Source: LMUY01 sp964247705
GTDB taxonomy: Bacteria; Pseudomonadota; Alphaproteobacteria; Acetobacterales; Acetobacteraceae
NCBI GenBank assembly: GCA_964247705.1
Contig: CAXTVQ010000023.1
Coordinates: 1 to 64,000 of the forward strand
Direction: 5' to 3'
DNA length: 64,000 nt
A program made the translations under genes and the position numbers. Numbering within the stretch: the stretch's first letter is position 1; each line of letters begins with the position of its first letter. Shown here one piece after another: positions 1 to 7,569 of the stretch. The notes under the pieces are model-generated. The model searched no databases. It was not told the DNA's origin and saw only the letters and a program-made list of their open reading frames with translations.

Positions 1-253
1 CTCGAGTTACGTTCTTGACGTAGCGGACAAGTGGACGTTTGCGCCGGGCTGGAACGTCCCGCGACCCCCAAAACGGGGATAACAACCACATACATTGTCG
101 TCGCTTTGGCCGACCTCCTGGTGAACCGCCACGGATACCGCACGCATCGCATCACGGAGGCGTGAAGGCTTCTACGTAGGAGTACTACTCTCGCTCTCCC
201 AGCCTGATCCGATGTAGACTGGCCGGCATTCTGTATGGCATTAGGATCACATC

Positions 254-436
254 ATGCCCGACGAGGCTGTAACCCAAAGACAGTTGAATGGGTGTAAATT
301 AGGCATTCAGCGACGTGGGACATTAGTTTATATCTCGCTTGAGAGTATTAACGAATACACTGCAATCGAGTTATTCGAACGCCTCGTCAAGAGCGCGAAA
401 AGCGGCACCCTGAAGCTCGATCTCGCCCTCAGTTGA
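254..436 (+). CDS. Small hypothetical protein (60 aa)
   Basis: I do not recognise this protein. It encodes 60 residues without a signal peptide or membrane segment; the C-terminal half is a Leu/Lys-rich stretch that could be one amphipathic helix. An AGGA sequence lies about nine bases before the ATG, which supports translation. The gene and the 250 bases before it are visibly more AT-rich than the rest of the window, which suggests acquired DNA or a relic. No gene was found in the 253 bases upstream. It could be a chance frame. Confidence 0.35.
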   Translation: MPDEAVTQRQLNGCKLGIQRRGTLVYISLESINEYTAIELFERLVKSAKSGTLKLDLALS

Positions 437-744
437 AGAGAAGTGCGACGTTGCGAACGGAACCGTCTCCATCATTGAGGGTGACGAGAGACGTTGGGAC
501 AGGACCGCGCGGTGGCTGTCAGCGATGCCGCGGCGTTACTCGCGCATCGTAAGCACGACTTTACGGTTTCCGGGCTGGTTCCGCGACAACCGGCGATCCA
601 CCCGATTGCTCGCCAAGTCCTAGCGCGGCCGGTCGGGCGCACGGCCGCCGCCGCCAGAACCGCCGGCCCCGGTCGAACAACGGTGACGAGGCAAGGGCCT
701 CATTCACGGCTTCTCGTCCCGCGGCGCGGATCGCTAACCAGGGA
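437..744. other. Gene-free stretch, probably decayed
   Basis: I see no convincing gene here. Open frames exist on both strands, but their translations are Arg/Pro/Ala-rich and match no family I know. The stretch leads into the SnoaL-like pseudogene and may contain its eroded N-terminal part. Confidence 0.4.
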
Positions 745-991
745 GGTGAGTTCGGACGAATTCATCCAGCACGATCCCAGCGTCGCCGAAAGCTTTGACA
801 GCCTGCGCAAGCAGTCAAGGACGGTCGACGAAGGCGTATCGATCGTGGGCCAGGGTGACCTCGTACTCATCGCCGCGGGAGGCACGCACGAAGGCAAGCC
901 CTGCACCGACATCGGCCGGTAGCGCGTCAAGGCAGGCGAGCTCGTCGAGCACCGGGATTGGGCCGGAGCTCCTGATCCAGCAGATTGCTGA
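745..991 (+). pseudogene. SnoaL-like (COG4922-type) remnant with in-frame TAG
   Basis: The plus-strand frame reads an FIQHDPSVAESFDSLR segment, then a Val/Leu-rich beta strand and GGTHEGKPCTDI. It meets TAG at 920-922 and continues in the same frame with RVKAGELVEHRDW to a TGA at 989-991. From memory of the family, SnoaL-like aldol-condensation enzymes carry YIQHNP near the N-terminus and end in a DLFRV...GKIVEHWD block, so both halves match in order on either side of the stop. No start codon or N-terminal helix is recognisable. I infer a degraded gene; a sequencing error at the TAG would not restore the missing N-terminus. Confidence 0.6.
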
Positions 992-1202
992 CAAACTCTC
1001 GCGGCTGGCGCTTGATCGTGAATCGCTGCTTTGGGCAGCGGAGCGCACCGATGCGGGGAGCGGATGAGCGGGCCGCGTGGGCAGCGGCGTGCAGACCGGT
1101 TGGCCGCGGGCGGTACCGGCGCATCAATGGCCAGGAATGCCTTGCTACCGAGATGCCGGGCAGTTTTGCGCATGGTCTTGGAACCCGTATACGACGGAAC
1201 CG

Positions 1203-1216
1203 GGAAAGACCTTTCC
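1203..1216. promoter_or_regulatory. Inverted repeat upstream of the first LysR gene
   Basis: GGAAAG and CTTTCC are perfect 6-base arms separated by AC, 15 bases before the LysR start codon. The position would suit autoregulation or a hairpin over the leader. A repeat this short can occur by chance. Confidence 0.25.
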
Positions 1217-1231
1217 GCGTCTGAGATGAGA

Positions 1232-2143
1232 ATGACCGACCTTAACGCGCTGGTGATCTTCGCGAGAGTGATCGAGGCAAGCAGCTTCTCGGAAGCAGCG
1301 CGCCGGCTCAACATGCCGATCTCGACCGTCAGCCGCCGTATCGCAGAGCTGGAGGACCAATTGGGCGTTCGCCTCCTTGAACGCTCGACGCGAAGTTTGC
1401 GACTGACAGAAATAGGCCGTGAGATCCTCGAGCATGCCCGACAGGGTAAGGAGCTCAGCAATGCCGTGGACAACATCGTCTCGCAACAATCGTCGACCGT
1501 TACCGGCTTGCTGCGTCTCTCCTCCCCACCCAGTATTTCCGATACGCTGCTCACGCCGATCATCAGAGCATTCCAAGAAACCTACCCGAAGGTTCGCGTT
1601 CAAGCATTGGTGACGGACCGCCACGTCGATCACATCGCTGAAGGCGTCGATCTCACGTTTCGCCTGGGCGCCCTGAAGGACTCGGCTCTGGTGGCGCAGC
1701 CGGTGCTTAGCTACCGGCACCAGCTCGTGGCCAGCCCGGCCTACCTTGCCGAACAGCCGGCGCCCCAGACGCCGCAAGACTTGCTTGGCCACCGGCTGCT
1801 GACATTCTCACACTGGAACCCGGAGAATAGCTGGACGTTCGTTCGCGCCGGCAGCACCGAGCAAAAGACGCTTGCCTTCCTGCCGCAGTTGTCGATGAAC
1901 GACTATGCCGGTTTGGCGGCAGCGCTTCTGGCCGGCGCTGGCATTGGCGACCTGCCCCCTGTGGTGCAGCCGGAGTTGGTGCGCGACGGGCGTCTCGTTG
2001 AGATTATGCCGGATTGGCGATTTCGCCGTTTCGAACTCTCGGTGGTCCATCTCGGCAAGCGCCACATCGCCAAGCCGGTGCGGTTGTTCAAGGAGTTTGC
2101 GACGAGGATGGCGCCGACGCTGTTCCCCGCACTGCCGACCTGA
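1232..2143 (+). CDS. LysR-family transcriptional regulator (copy 1)
   Basis: A DNA-binding transcriptional regulator of 303 residues, normal for LysR. The N-terminal winged helix-turn-helix covers about residues 5-60 (FSEAARRLNMPIST, then RRIAELEDQLGVRLLER). The effector-binding domain follows from about residue 88. The ATG at 1232 gives exactly the length of the sister protein at 5096-6007; an ATG at 1226 is also in frame and the open frame runs back to 1031. The two regulators are alike along their whole length, including SMNDYAGLAAALLAG and IGDLPPVVQP. The next genes on this strand (SnoaL-like, MDR reductase) are plausible targets. The ligand is unknown. Confidence 0.9.
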   Translation: MTDLNALVIFARVIEASSFSEAARRLNMPISTVSRRIAELEDQLGVRLLERSTRSLRLTEIGREILEHARQGKELSNAVDNIVSQQSSTVTGLLRLSSPPSISDTLLTPIIRAFQETYPKVRVQALVTDRHVDHIAEGVDLTFRLGALKDSALVAQPVLSYRHQLVASPAYLAEQPAPQTPQDLLGHRLLTFSHWNPENSWTFVRAGSTEQKTLAFLPQLSMNDYAGLAAALLAGAGIGDLPPVVQPELVRDGRLVEIMPDWRFRRFELSVVHLGKRHIAKPVRLFKEFATRMAPTLFPALPT

Positions 2144-2253
2144 TCCGCCGGACTTTCCTTCCAAAAGCAGAAAAGCGTTTCCCGATATCGCCTACTTATC
2201 GCCGTCCCTCCATCGCTCCAGCTTCGGAACATCGGTGTGGAGAGTTGCAAGCG

Positions 2254-2652
2254 ATGAATTCCGATGAACGAGCGGTGAGCAATGCGCTAAGCGCCTATCA
2301 GGTCGCCCTCAATCAATCTGACATCGAGGCTGCGATGCATCTGTATGCGGCCGATGCGGTGTTCATGCCGCAGAACAGCGCGTCCAGTGTAGGCATCGCT
2401 GCAGTCCGCAGCGCGTATGAGGCGATCTTTGCCACCATCGCCTTCGCTGTCACATTCGATATTGCAGAACTGCGGCAGCTTTCGCCCGATTGGGTGCTCG
2501 CCCGCACCAACTCGGCCGGAACTGTGACCGTGCACGCGACGGGCGCCAAAAGCGCTGAAGCTAACCAAGAGTTGTTCCTGTTCCAAAATATCGGCGGACG
2601 ATGGGCCATCGCCCGCTATTGCTTCTCCACCACCAACCCTTCCCGGGATTGA
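2254..2652 (+). CDS. SnoaL/NTF2-like family protein
   Basis: A 132-residue protein of the NTF2-like (cone-shaped alpha+beta barrel) superfamily. It has an N-terminal helix with a DIEAAMHLYAADAVFM block, the classic start of SnoaL-like domains, and ends with a GGRWAIARYCFSTTNP strand. There is no signal peptide. I chose the ATG at 2254 because the domain begins immediately after it; the longer open frame upstream overlaps the LysR gene and has no family features. The MDR reductase follows 18 bases downstream, so the two are probably co-transcribed. Members can be enzymes (cyclases, isomerases, hydrolases) or only bind ligands; the sequence does not decide which. Confidence 0.8.
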   Translation: MNSDERAVSNALSAYQVALNQSDIEAAMHLYAADAVFMPQNSASSVGIAAVRSAYEAIFATIAFAVTFDIAELRQLSPDWVLARTNSAGTVTVHATGAKSAEANQELFLFQNIGGRWAIARYCFSTTNPSRD

Positions 2653-2670
2653 GACTACGGGCATCGGACC

Positions 2671-3645
2671 ATGAGCATGATGAAAGCCGCCGTGATCCGT
2701 CGGCCGGGCGGCCCCGAGGTCCTCGAACTGGAGAACCGCCCGGTTCCGGTGCCGCAGCCCGGGCAAGTGCTGCTCCGCGTGCGAGCCTTCGGGCTCAATC
2801 GGTCCGAGTTGTTCACCCGGCTCGGTCAGTCGCCCAACGTCGCCTTCCCGCGCATCCTGGGGATCGAGGCCGTCGGCACCGTGGCTGAGGCTCCCAGCGG
2901 CGAGTTCCAGCCCGGCGACACGGTGGCGACGGTGATGGGCGGCATGGGCCGCGACTATGACGGCGGCTACGCGGAGTACACCTGCGTACCGGCCAAGCAG
3001 GTCCAGCCAGTCAGCACGGCGCTGCCCTGGGAAACGCTGGGCGCGATGCCCGAGATGATGCAAACGGCATGGGGCTCGCTGTTCCGCGCCCTGCGTGTCG
3101 CCGCCGGCGAGCACGTTTTGATCCGCGGCGGCACCACATCCGTTGGGCTGGCCGCGGCGGCCATTGCCAAGCGCCAAGGCGCTATCGTCGCTTCCACCAC
3201 CCGCAAGCCGGACCGCACCGAGTTGCTGCGTGCGAGCGGCGCCGACTACGTCTTCATCGATACGGGCGCCATCTCCGACCAGGTGCAAGAGGCGTTTGGC
3301 GGCGCCCACAAGGTGCTCGAGCTCATCGGCGCCACGACCTTGCGGGATTCGCTGCGCTGCGCCCGGGAGCCGGGCCTGGTCTGCATGACGGGGATCGTCG
3401 GCAACAAGTGGGCGCTGGAGGATTTCAGCCCGATGGAGGTCATCCCCACCGCGGTCGGCTTGACCACCTATGACGGCGGAGTGGCCGACTTCATGGCAAC
3501 ACCGCTCACCGAGCTCGCCGCCCAGGTTGCTGCCGGGTCGCTTCACGTGCAGGTCGGGCGCGTCTTCCATCTGGACGAGATCGTCGAGGCGCATCGCTGC
3601 ATGGAAGAGAACAGGGCGGGTGGCAAGATCGTCCTGCTGACCTGA
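2671..3645 (+). CDS. Zinc-independent MDR oxidoreductase (quinone oxidoreductase-like)
   Basis: A 324-residue medium-chain dehydrogenase/reductase of the quinone oxidoreductase/enoyl reductase branch, expected to use NADPH. The GroES-like domain covers about residues 1-120 and has no Cys/His zinc site. The Rossmann domain begins near residue 152 with GGTTSVGLAAAAIAK, and the C-terminus ends in the usual GGKIVLLT. The likely reaction is reduction of a quinone or of the C=C bond of an alpha,beta-unsaturated carbonyl. It follows the cytosolic SnoaL-like gene by 18 bases and precedes an exported one by 55. I infer that it belongs to the response controlled by the flanking LysR proteins. Confidence 0.87.
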   Translation: MSMMKAAVIRRPGGPEVLELENRPVPVPQPGQVLLRVRAFGLNRSELFTRLGQSPNVAFPRILGIEAVGTVAEAPSGEFQPGDTVATVMGGMGRDYDGGYAEYTCVPAKQVQPVSTALPWETLGAMPEMMQTAWGSLFRALRVAAGEHVLIRGGTTSVGLAAAAIAKRQGAIVASTTRKPDRTELLRASGADYVFIDTGAISDQVQEAFGGAHKVLELIGATTLRDSLRCAREPGLVCMTGIVGNKWALEDFSPMEVIPTAVGLTTYDGGVADFMATPLTELAAQVAAGSLHVQVGRVFHLDEIVEAHRCMEENRAGGKIVLLT

Positions 3646-3700
3646 TCGTTCGGTATATCGCCAATGGACCGGCCAGTGGTCAGAGATAAGGAGGAACCTC

Positions 3701-4210
3701 ATGCAAAAGATCGGTTACTGGTGGGCCGGCCTCGCTGCCTTAGCCATCGCCGCCATCACCCCCGCCCGCGCCGCACCCGAGGCGCCCGTGCCGTTCTCCA
3801 CCGACCCGGCGGTCAGCGCCCGGCAGCACGCCGCCTATGACGTGGTACATCGCTACGAGGATTTGCTGAACGCCGGCAACACGGCGGAGATCCTGAAGCT
3901 TTTCGCCCCGGACAGCATCGCCGAATGGAACGACCGGCCGAGCTTTGTCACGGCACAGGACAAGGAGGACGCCTATGATGCACTGTTCAAGGCCGCCAAG
4001 TTCAGCACCGTGTTCGGCTATGCCAGCATAGACTCGGATGGCGACACGGCCGTCGTCAGGACCTTCCATCACAAGGGCGCCACCGTGTTGGAGGGCGGCA
4101 AGGAGGTGGTCGACCTCAACCGCGAGGTGTTCGTGCTGCGCAAGATCAATGGCGAGCTGAAGATCGTGCTCTACATCTTCAACACCGACCCCGTCCAAGG
4201 CGAAGGGTAG
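3701..4210 (+). CDS. Exported SnoaL/NTF2-like protein
   Basis: A 169-residue protein with a signal peptide (residues 1 to about 24, hydrophobic core then ARA-A), so probably periplasmic. The mature part is an NTF2-like domain: a helix with VVHRYEDLLNAGNTAEILKLF, then APDSIAEWND, ending in a strand with ELKIVLYIFN. An AAGGAGG ribosome-binding site lies seven bases before the ATG, fixing the start. It is the second SnoaL-like gene of this block. Exported NTF2-like proteins next to MDR reductases may sense or process small toxic compounds; that role is inference. Confidence 0.78.
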   Translation: MQKIGYWWAGLAALAIAAITPARAAPEAPVPFSTDPAVSARQHAAYDVVHRYEDLLNAGNTAEILKLFAPDSIAEWNDRPSFVTAQDKEDAYDALFKAAKFSTVFGYASIDSDGDTAVVRTFHHKGATVLEGGKEVVDLNREVFVLRKINGELKIVLYIFNTDPVQGEG

Positions 4211-4232
4211 CGCCCGCCAGCCGCTCGAAGGT

Positions 4233-4332
4233 NNNNNNNNNNNNNNNNNNNNNNNNNNNNNNNNNNNNNNNNNNNNNNNNNNNNNNNNNNNNNNNNNNNN
4301 NNNNNNNNNNNNNNNNNNNNNNNNNNNNNNNN
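4233..4332. other. Assembly gap (100 N)
   Basis: A run of exactly 100 N, the usual placeholder for a gap of unknown size. It falls between the exported SnoaL-like gene and the next exported protein, so further genes of this block may be missing. Confidence 0.98.
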
Positions 4333-4374
4333 TGGGCAGCATAGAAGGTTTGGGCAGCATGGGAGCGCAAGACA

Positions 4375-5049
4375 GTGCGACGCCGGACTCAAGCCTTTCT
4401 AGGTGCCTGCCTGCTCGGCCTGGCAACGTGCCAGGCGGCTGTCACCGCCACGGATCAGGTGGCTCCCGCCGACAGGGGATTGCAGGCAGCCATCGCCAAC
4501 TATCCGCCGCTGATCGTAGGCGCCAACACGCAGCCGGCAGACGGAAGCGGCCCGTTGCCGCGGCCGTGCCCCACCGGCGGTCGCGTCGAGCAGCGGGGCG
4601 GCCTCGTCACCGAGTATCTCGGCCCCGACCCGGCGAGCCCCGACCTGTGCCGGATGCGGATCGGCGGTCAGGACGTGGAGGGCTGGTACGGCATTTGGCT
4701 CACCACCTGGCCCGGCGCCGGCATGGCCCACGACGCCCTCGCGCGGCTGATCCACGGACGCACTGGCCAGGTGGAAGCCTTCGACGTCGATATCGGGCCA
4801 GGCCGGCGCTATCACGACGTCCAGCGCAACGAAGGCATCGAGTCCATCCTGCTGCTCGGCCACATCTATCGCGCCATGAAGATCTCGCACTATCGCGAGG
4901 GCGCGGACGGCAACACCTATCGCTCCGTCTCCACCGCCTGGAAGGATCTGGCCACGGGGATGATCCTCTACGCCACTTACCAGCATATCTCGGGCATCCC
5001 CGAGATCGACGTTCCGATCATCCCCGCCGCGATCGTGCCGGCGCCCTGA
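4375..5049 (+). CDS. Putative exported protein of unknown function
   Basis: I do not recognise this family. The protein is 224 residues from a GTG start 43 bases after the gap. The N-terminus is signal-like: basic MRRR followed by a hydrophobic core and LATCQAA, not a strict lipobox because Thr precedes the Cys. The mature part has two more cysteines that could pair, Trp-rich GWYGIWLTTWPG, and no membrane helix. It is same-strand with the LysR gene 46 bases downstream. A start inside the gap cannot be excluded. Confidence 0.6.
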   Translation: MRRRTQAFLGACLLGLATCQAAVTATDQVAPADRGLQAAIANYPPLIVGANTQPADGSGPLPRPCPTGGRVEQRGGLVTEYLGPDPASPDLCRMRIGGQDVEGWYGIWLTTWPGAGMAHDALARLIHGRTGQVEAFDVDIGPGRRYHDVQRNEGIESILLLGHIYRAMKISHYREGADGNTYRSVSTAWKDLATGMILYATYQHISGIPEIDVPIIPAAIVPAP

Positions 5050-5095
5050 ACCCACTGGCTGCCGCACCTCATAGGGCTGAAAGCTTGGACCATGT

Positions 5096-6007
5096 ATGGC
5101 CGACCTGAACGCGCTGCTGCTCTTCGCCAAGGTCGTGGAAGCCAACAGCTTTTCCCAAGCTGCACGGCGTCTGAACATGCCGATTTCCACAGTGAGCCGC
5201 CGCATCGCCGAACTTGAGGATCAGCTCGGCCTACGGCTCTTGGAACGCTCCACCCGCAGCTTGCGGTTGACGGAGGCCGGCTCCGAGATTTTCGAGCAAG
5301 CCGCACGCGGCGCCGAACTCAGCCAGGCGGTGGACAACCTCATCGCGGACCAGTCCGCCAACGTGTCGGGCCTGCTGCGCATCGCGGCCCTGCCCAGCCT
5401 GTCCGACACGCTGCTGGCGCCCATGCTCGGCGCGTTCCAACTGGCCTATCCGGCGGTCCGTGTGCAGGTCCTGGTCGCCGACCGCGCGTTCGACCAGATC
5501 GCGGAAGGCATCGACCTGATGTTCCGGTTCGGTGCACTAAGGGACGGCGGGCTCGTCACCCTGAAGCTATTGACCTACCGCCACCAGCTCGTCGCCAGTC
5601 CAGCCTACCTTGCGCAGCATGCTCCGCCGGAGACGCCGCAAGACCTGCTTGGCCACCGTTTGCTGGCCTTTTCACATTGGCGGCCGGAGAACCGCTGGAC
5701 CTTTATCCACGCCAATGGCCGCGACCGCGAGACACTCAGCTTTCGCCCACAGCTATCGATGAACGACTACGCCGGCCTGGCGGCGGCGCTGCTGGCTGGC
5801 AGCGGCATCGGCGATCTCCCGCCCGTGGTGCAGCCGAACCTGCTGCGAGAGGGTCGCCTGGTCGAAGTGATGCCGGCTTGGCACCTGCGGGCCTTCGATC
5901 TTGCCATCACGCACGTGGGCAAGCGGCCCATCGCCCGCCCTGTCCGGCTGTTCAAGGAACTCGCGGCCGAGATGGCGCAAACGTTGTTCCCCGATCTGCC
6001 AGCCTGA
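5096..6007 (+). CDS. LysR-family transcriptional regulator (copy 2)
   Basis: A 303-residue LysR regulator, the same length as the one at 1232-2143 and clearly its paralogue. The helix-turn-helix region (FSQAARRLNMPIST, RRIAELEDQLGLRLLER) is almost identical between them; the effector domains diverge more, which fits a duplication followed by a change of ligand. The two genes point the same way and enclose the SnoaL/MDR genes. Immediately after its stop lies a fragment of a short-chain dehydrogenase on the opposite strand. The protein probably controls genes in this block; the effector is unknown. Confidence 0.9.
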   Translation: MADLNALLLFAKVVEANSFSQAARRLNMPISTVSRRIAELEDQLGLRLLERSTRSLRLTEAGSEIFEQAARGAELSQAVDNLIADQSANVSGLLRIAALPSLSDTLLAPMLGAFQLAYPAVRVQVLVADRAFDQIAEGIDLMFRFGALRDGGLVTLKLLTYRHQLVASPAYLAQHAPPETPQDLLGHRLLAFSHWRPENRWTFIHANGRDRETLSFRPQLSMNDYAGLAAALLAGSGIGDLPPVVQPNLLREGRLVEVMPAWHLRAFDLAITHVGKRPIARPVRLFKELAAEMAQTLFPDLPA

Positions 6008-6222
6008 CCAACCGGCAGGCCGGCAGCCGTCATCGCCACCACACCGTGCAGGTTCACGTCGGCGTGCCGCCGGCTTGCATCGAGGCACGTCTCTTCGCTC
6101 GCCTCCGCGATCGAGACGAACTCCGTCATCCCGGCGCTGTGCACGATGGCATCGATCCCGCCGAACGTCGCCGCGATCGCCCTGGCCGCCAACTGCGACG
6201 CGGCTGTTATCCAGTGTCCCCG
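6008..6222 (-). pseudogene. Short-chain dehydrogenase (SDR) internal fragment
   Basis: The minus strand reads LAARAIAATFGGIDAIVHSAG, then MTEFVSIAEASEE and DVNLHGVVAMTAAGLPVG. This matches the middle of a classical SDR: the D-[IV]-hxxAG element, with HSAG where NNAG is usual, and the following DVNLxG helix. The N-terminal TGxxxGxG cofactor loop and the catalytic Ser-Tyr-Lys region are absent, and the fragment stops exactly at the LysR stop codon. I read it as a leftover of a gene removed by rearrangement. Confidence 0.6.
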
Positions 6223-6275
6223 AAACCGTTTACCGGTTGCTGCATGGCGCAGTGCGGCGGTTGCCTTCCCTTGGT

Positions 6276-7541
6276 TTACCCAGCCTCGTTGCTGCTCGTG
6301 CCGCCCTCCGGGACGAAACCGCCTGCGATCTCGAGCATCTCGATGCGGCCGTGCATCTCGAGCGGCGCGATGCCGGCACCGTGGGTGACCAGCCCGCCGC
6401 CGATGCTGACCCGGCGTGCCGACCCGCCCGGCTTGAAGCTCAGCGCGATGGCCGGTAGCTGGACGACCACGCCCTTGACGAGGGACGGGCCGACGCCGCC
6501 CCATGTTTCCAGCCCGCGCCGCACCTGGAGCTCGCCGATCGGCTGGCTGATCTGGATGCCGACTGCACCGTCTGCGTGCGTGACGACGCGGTCGAACGCG
6601 GCCCGTCGCACCGTGCCCGCATAGACGTTGAAGCCCCGCGAGCCGCCGCCGAAAGTCTCGAGCGGCGCGTTGACCTCGAGCGTGCCGAGGCCGCCGAAAT
6701 TGACGAAACCGATTGCGCTGGGACCGAAGGAGGTGATCTTGTCCTCGGCGATCCAGCGGTCCACGTCGCCCCAGTTGTCGAGCACCATGTCGTTCGACCC
6801 ATAGGTGGTGACGGGGCCGTGATTGCGTACCAAGTCGACGGCAGCGCCATGGACCGTGAAGACGCCGCCCGAAATGCGGTCCGCCGTGCCGGGTGCGATG
6901 CCGCCGTCGCTGTAGACCGCGCCCGTTTCCAACCTTGCCGCAACCAGCCGCCCTCCGCCCGAGCCAGCACCCGCCACGAAGATGCCGCTGCCACGGACAG
7001 GCGCCCCGGCCCGCCCGGCCGAAAGCCCCGTCAGCTCCGCCGTGATCGTGACCGCCGGGTCGGCCTGCAGGTTCCAAAGCGTGAAGGCGCCGGGAATGAC
7101 CTCCACCCCGTATCCCTTCGGCCGCTCCTCAAAGGAGCGGGCGTCGGCGGCCACGATGTCCACATCGCGCACGTCCACGTGGCCACCACGGATCCTGCCG
7201 TGCGCCAGCAGGCGGACGCAGCCGGTGAGCCGCAGGGCGTGCAGCGCCAGGCGGCCGAGATGGTCGACGCCGCCATCGTTGTGGATCGCGCAGCGTGTGA
7301 CGTCCGTGACCAGCGTCAGCGCGGCCACCCTGTTGTCGCTCGAAAGCTGGACTCCGTCGCTGCCCGGGGCAAAGCGTAGCACCGTGCCCGGTGTGCTCCC
7401 GGTCAGGGACTGCCCTGGGGCGAGCCGCAACTGCGGCAGGCCGGCAAGGCCGGTGGTAACGGTGATCCGGCGGACGGCGGGATCGCCTGCAGCGGCGACC
7501 AGTTCGGCGGCGGTCGCAACGTCACGCTGGTCTTGGCTCAT
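6276..7541 (-). CDS. Predicted beta-helix protein of unknown function
   Basis: A 421-residue protein I cannot assign. From about residue 70 to the end it consists of short strands separated by Gly/Asn/Asp turns (for example GGHVDVRDVDIVAAD, LDNWGDVDRWIAED, GGLVTHGAG), the look of a right-handed parallel beta-helix as in pectate-lyase-like folds. No signal peptide, membrane helix or catalytic motif is visible. The N-terminal 60 residues resemble a capping domain with an ITVTTGLAGLPQLRLAPGQSL segment. The start lies 28 bases downstream of the convergently oriented set's MscS stop on the same strand, so co-transcription is possible. It could be a carbohydrate-binding or structural protein. Confidence 0.75.
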   Translation of the reverse strand: MSQDQRDVATAAELVAAAGDPAVRRITVTTGLAGLPQLRLAPGQSLTGSTPGTVLRFAPGSDGVQLSSDNRVAALTLVTDVTRCAIHNDGGVDHLGRLALHALRLTGCVRLLAHGRIRGGHVDVRDVDIVAADARSFEERPKGYGVEVIPGAFTLWNLQADPAVTITAELTGLSAGRAGAPVRGSGIFVAGAGSGGGRLVAARLETGAVYSDGGIAPGTADRISGGVFTVHGAAVDLVRNHGPVTTYGSNDMVLDNWGDVDRWIAEDKITSFGPSAIGFVNFGGLGTLEVNAPLETFGGGSRGFNVYAGTVRRAAFDRVVTHADGAVGIQISQPIGELQVRRGLETWGGVGPSLVKGVVVQLPAIALSFKPGGSARRVSIGGGLVTHGAGIAPLEMHGRIEMLEIAGGFVPEGGTSSNEAG

Positions 7542-7569
7542 CGGATGCTCCTAAGCAGGTGGGACTGGG

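Noticed and set aside
815..1048. Minus-strand 77-residue frame with a DVGAGLAFVRAS stretch
   Set aside because: It first looked like an enzyme remnant, but it is the reverse complement of the better supported SnoaL-like pseudogene.
700..1563. A 287-codon minus-strand frame
   Set aside because: It runs antisense to the SnoaL-like remnant and the LysR gene; its composition (Ser/Arg-rich) is that of a shadow.
5767..7077. Minus-strand 436-codon frame
   Set aside because: Only the part at 6008-6222 has family features (SDR); the rest is a shadow of the beta-helix gene and antisense to LysR.
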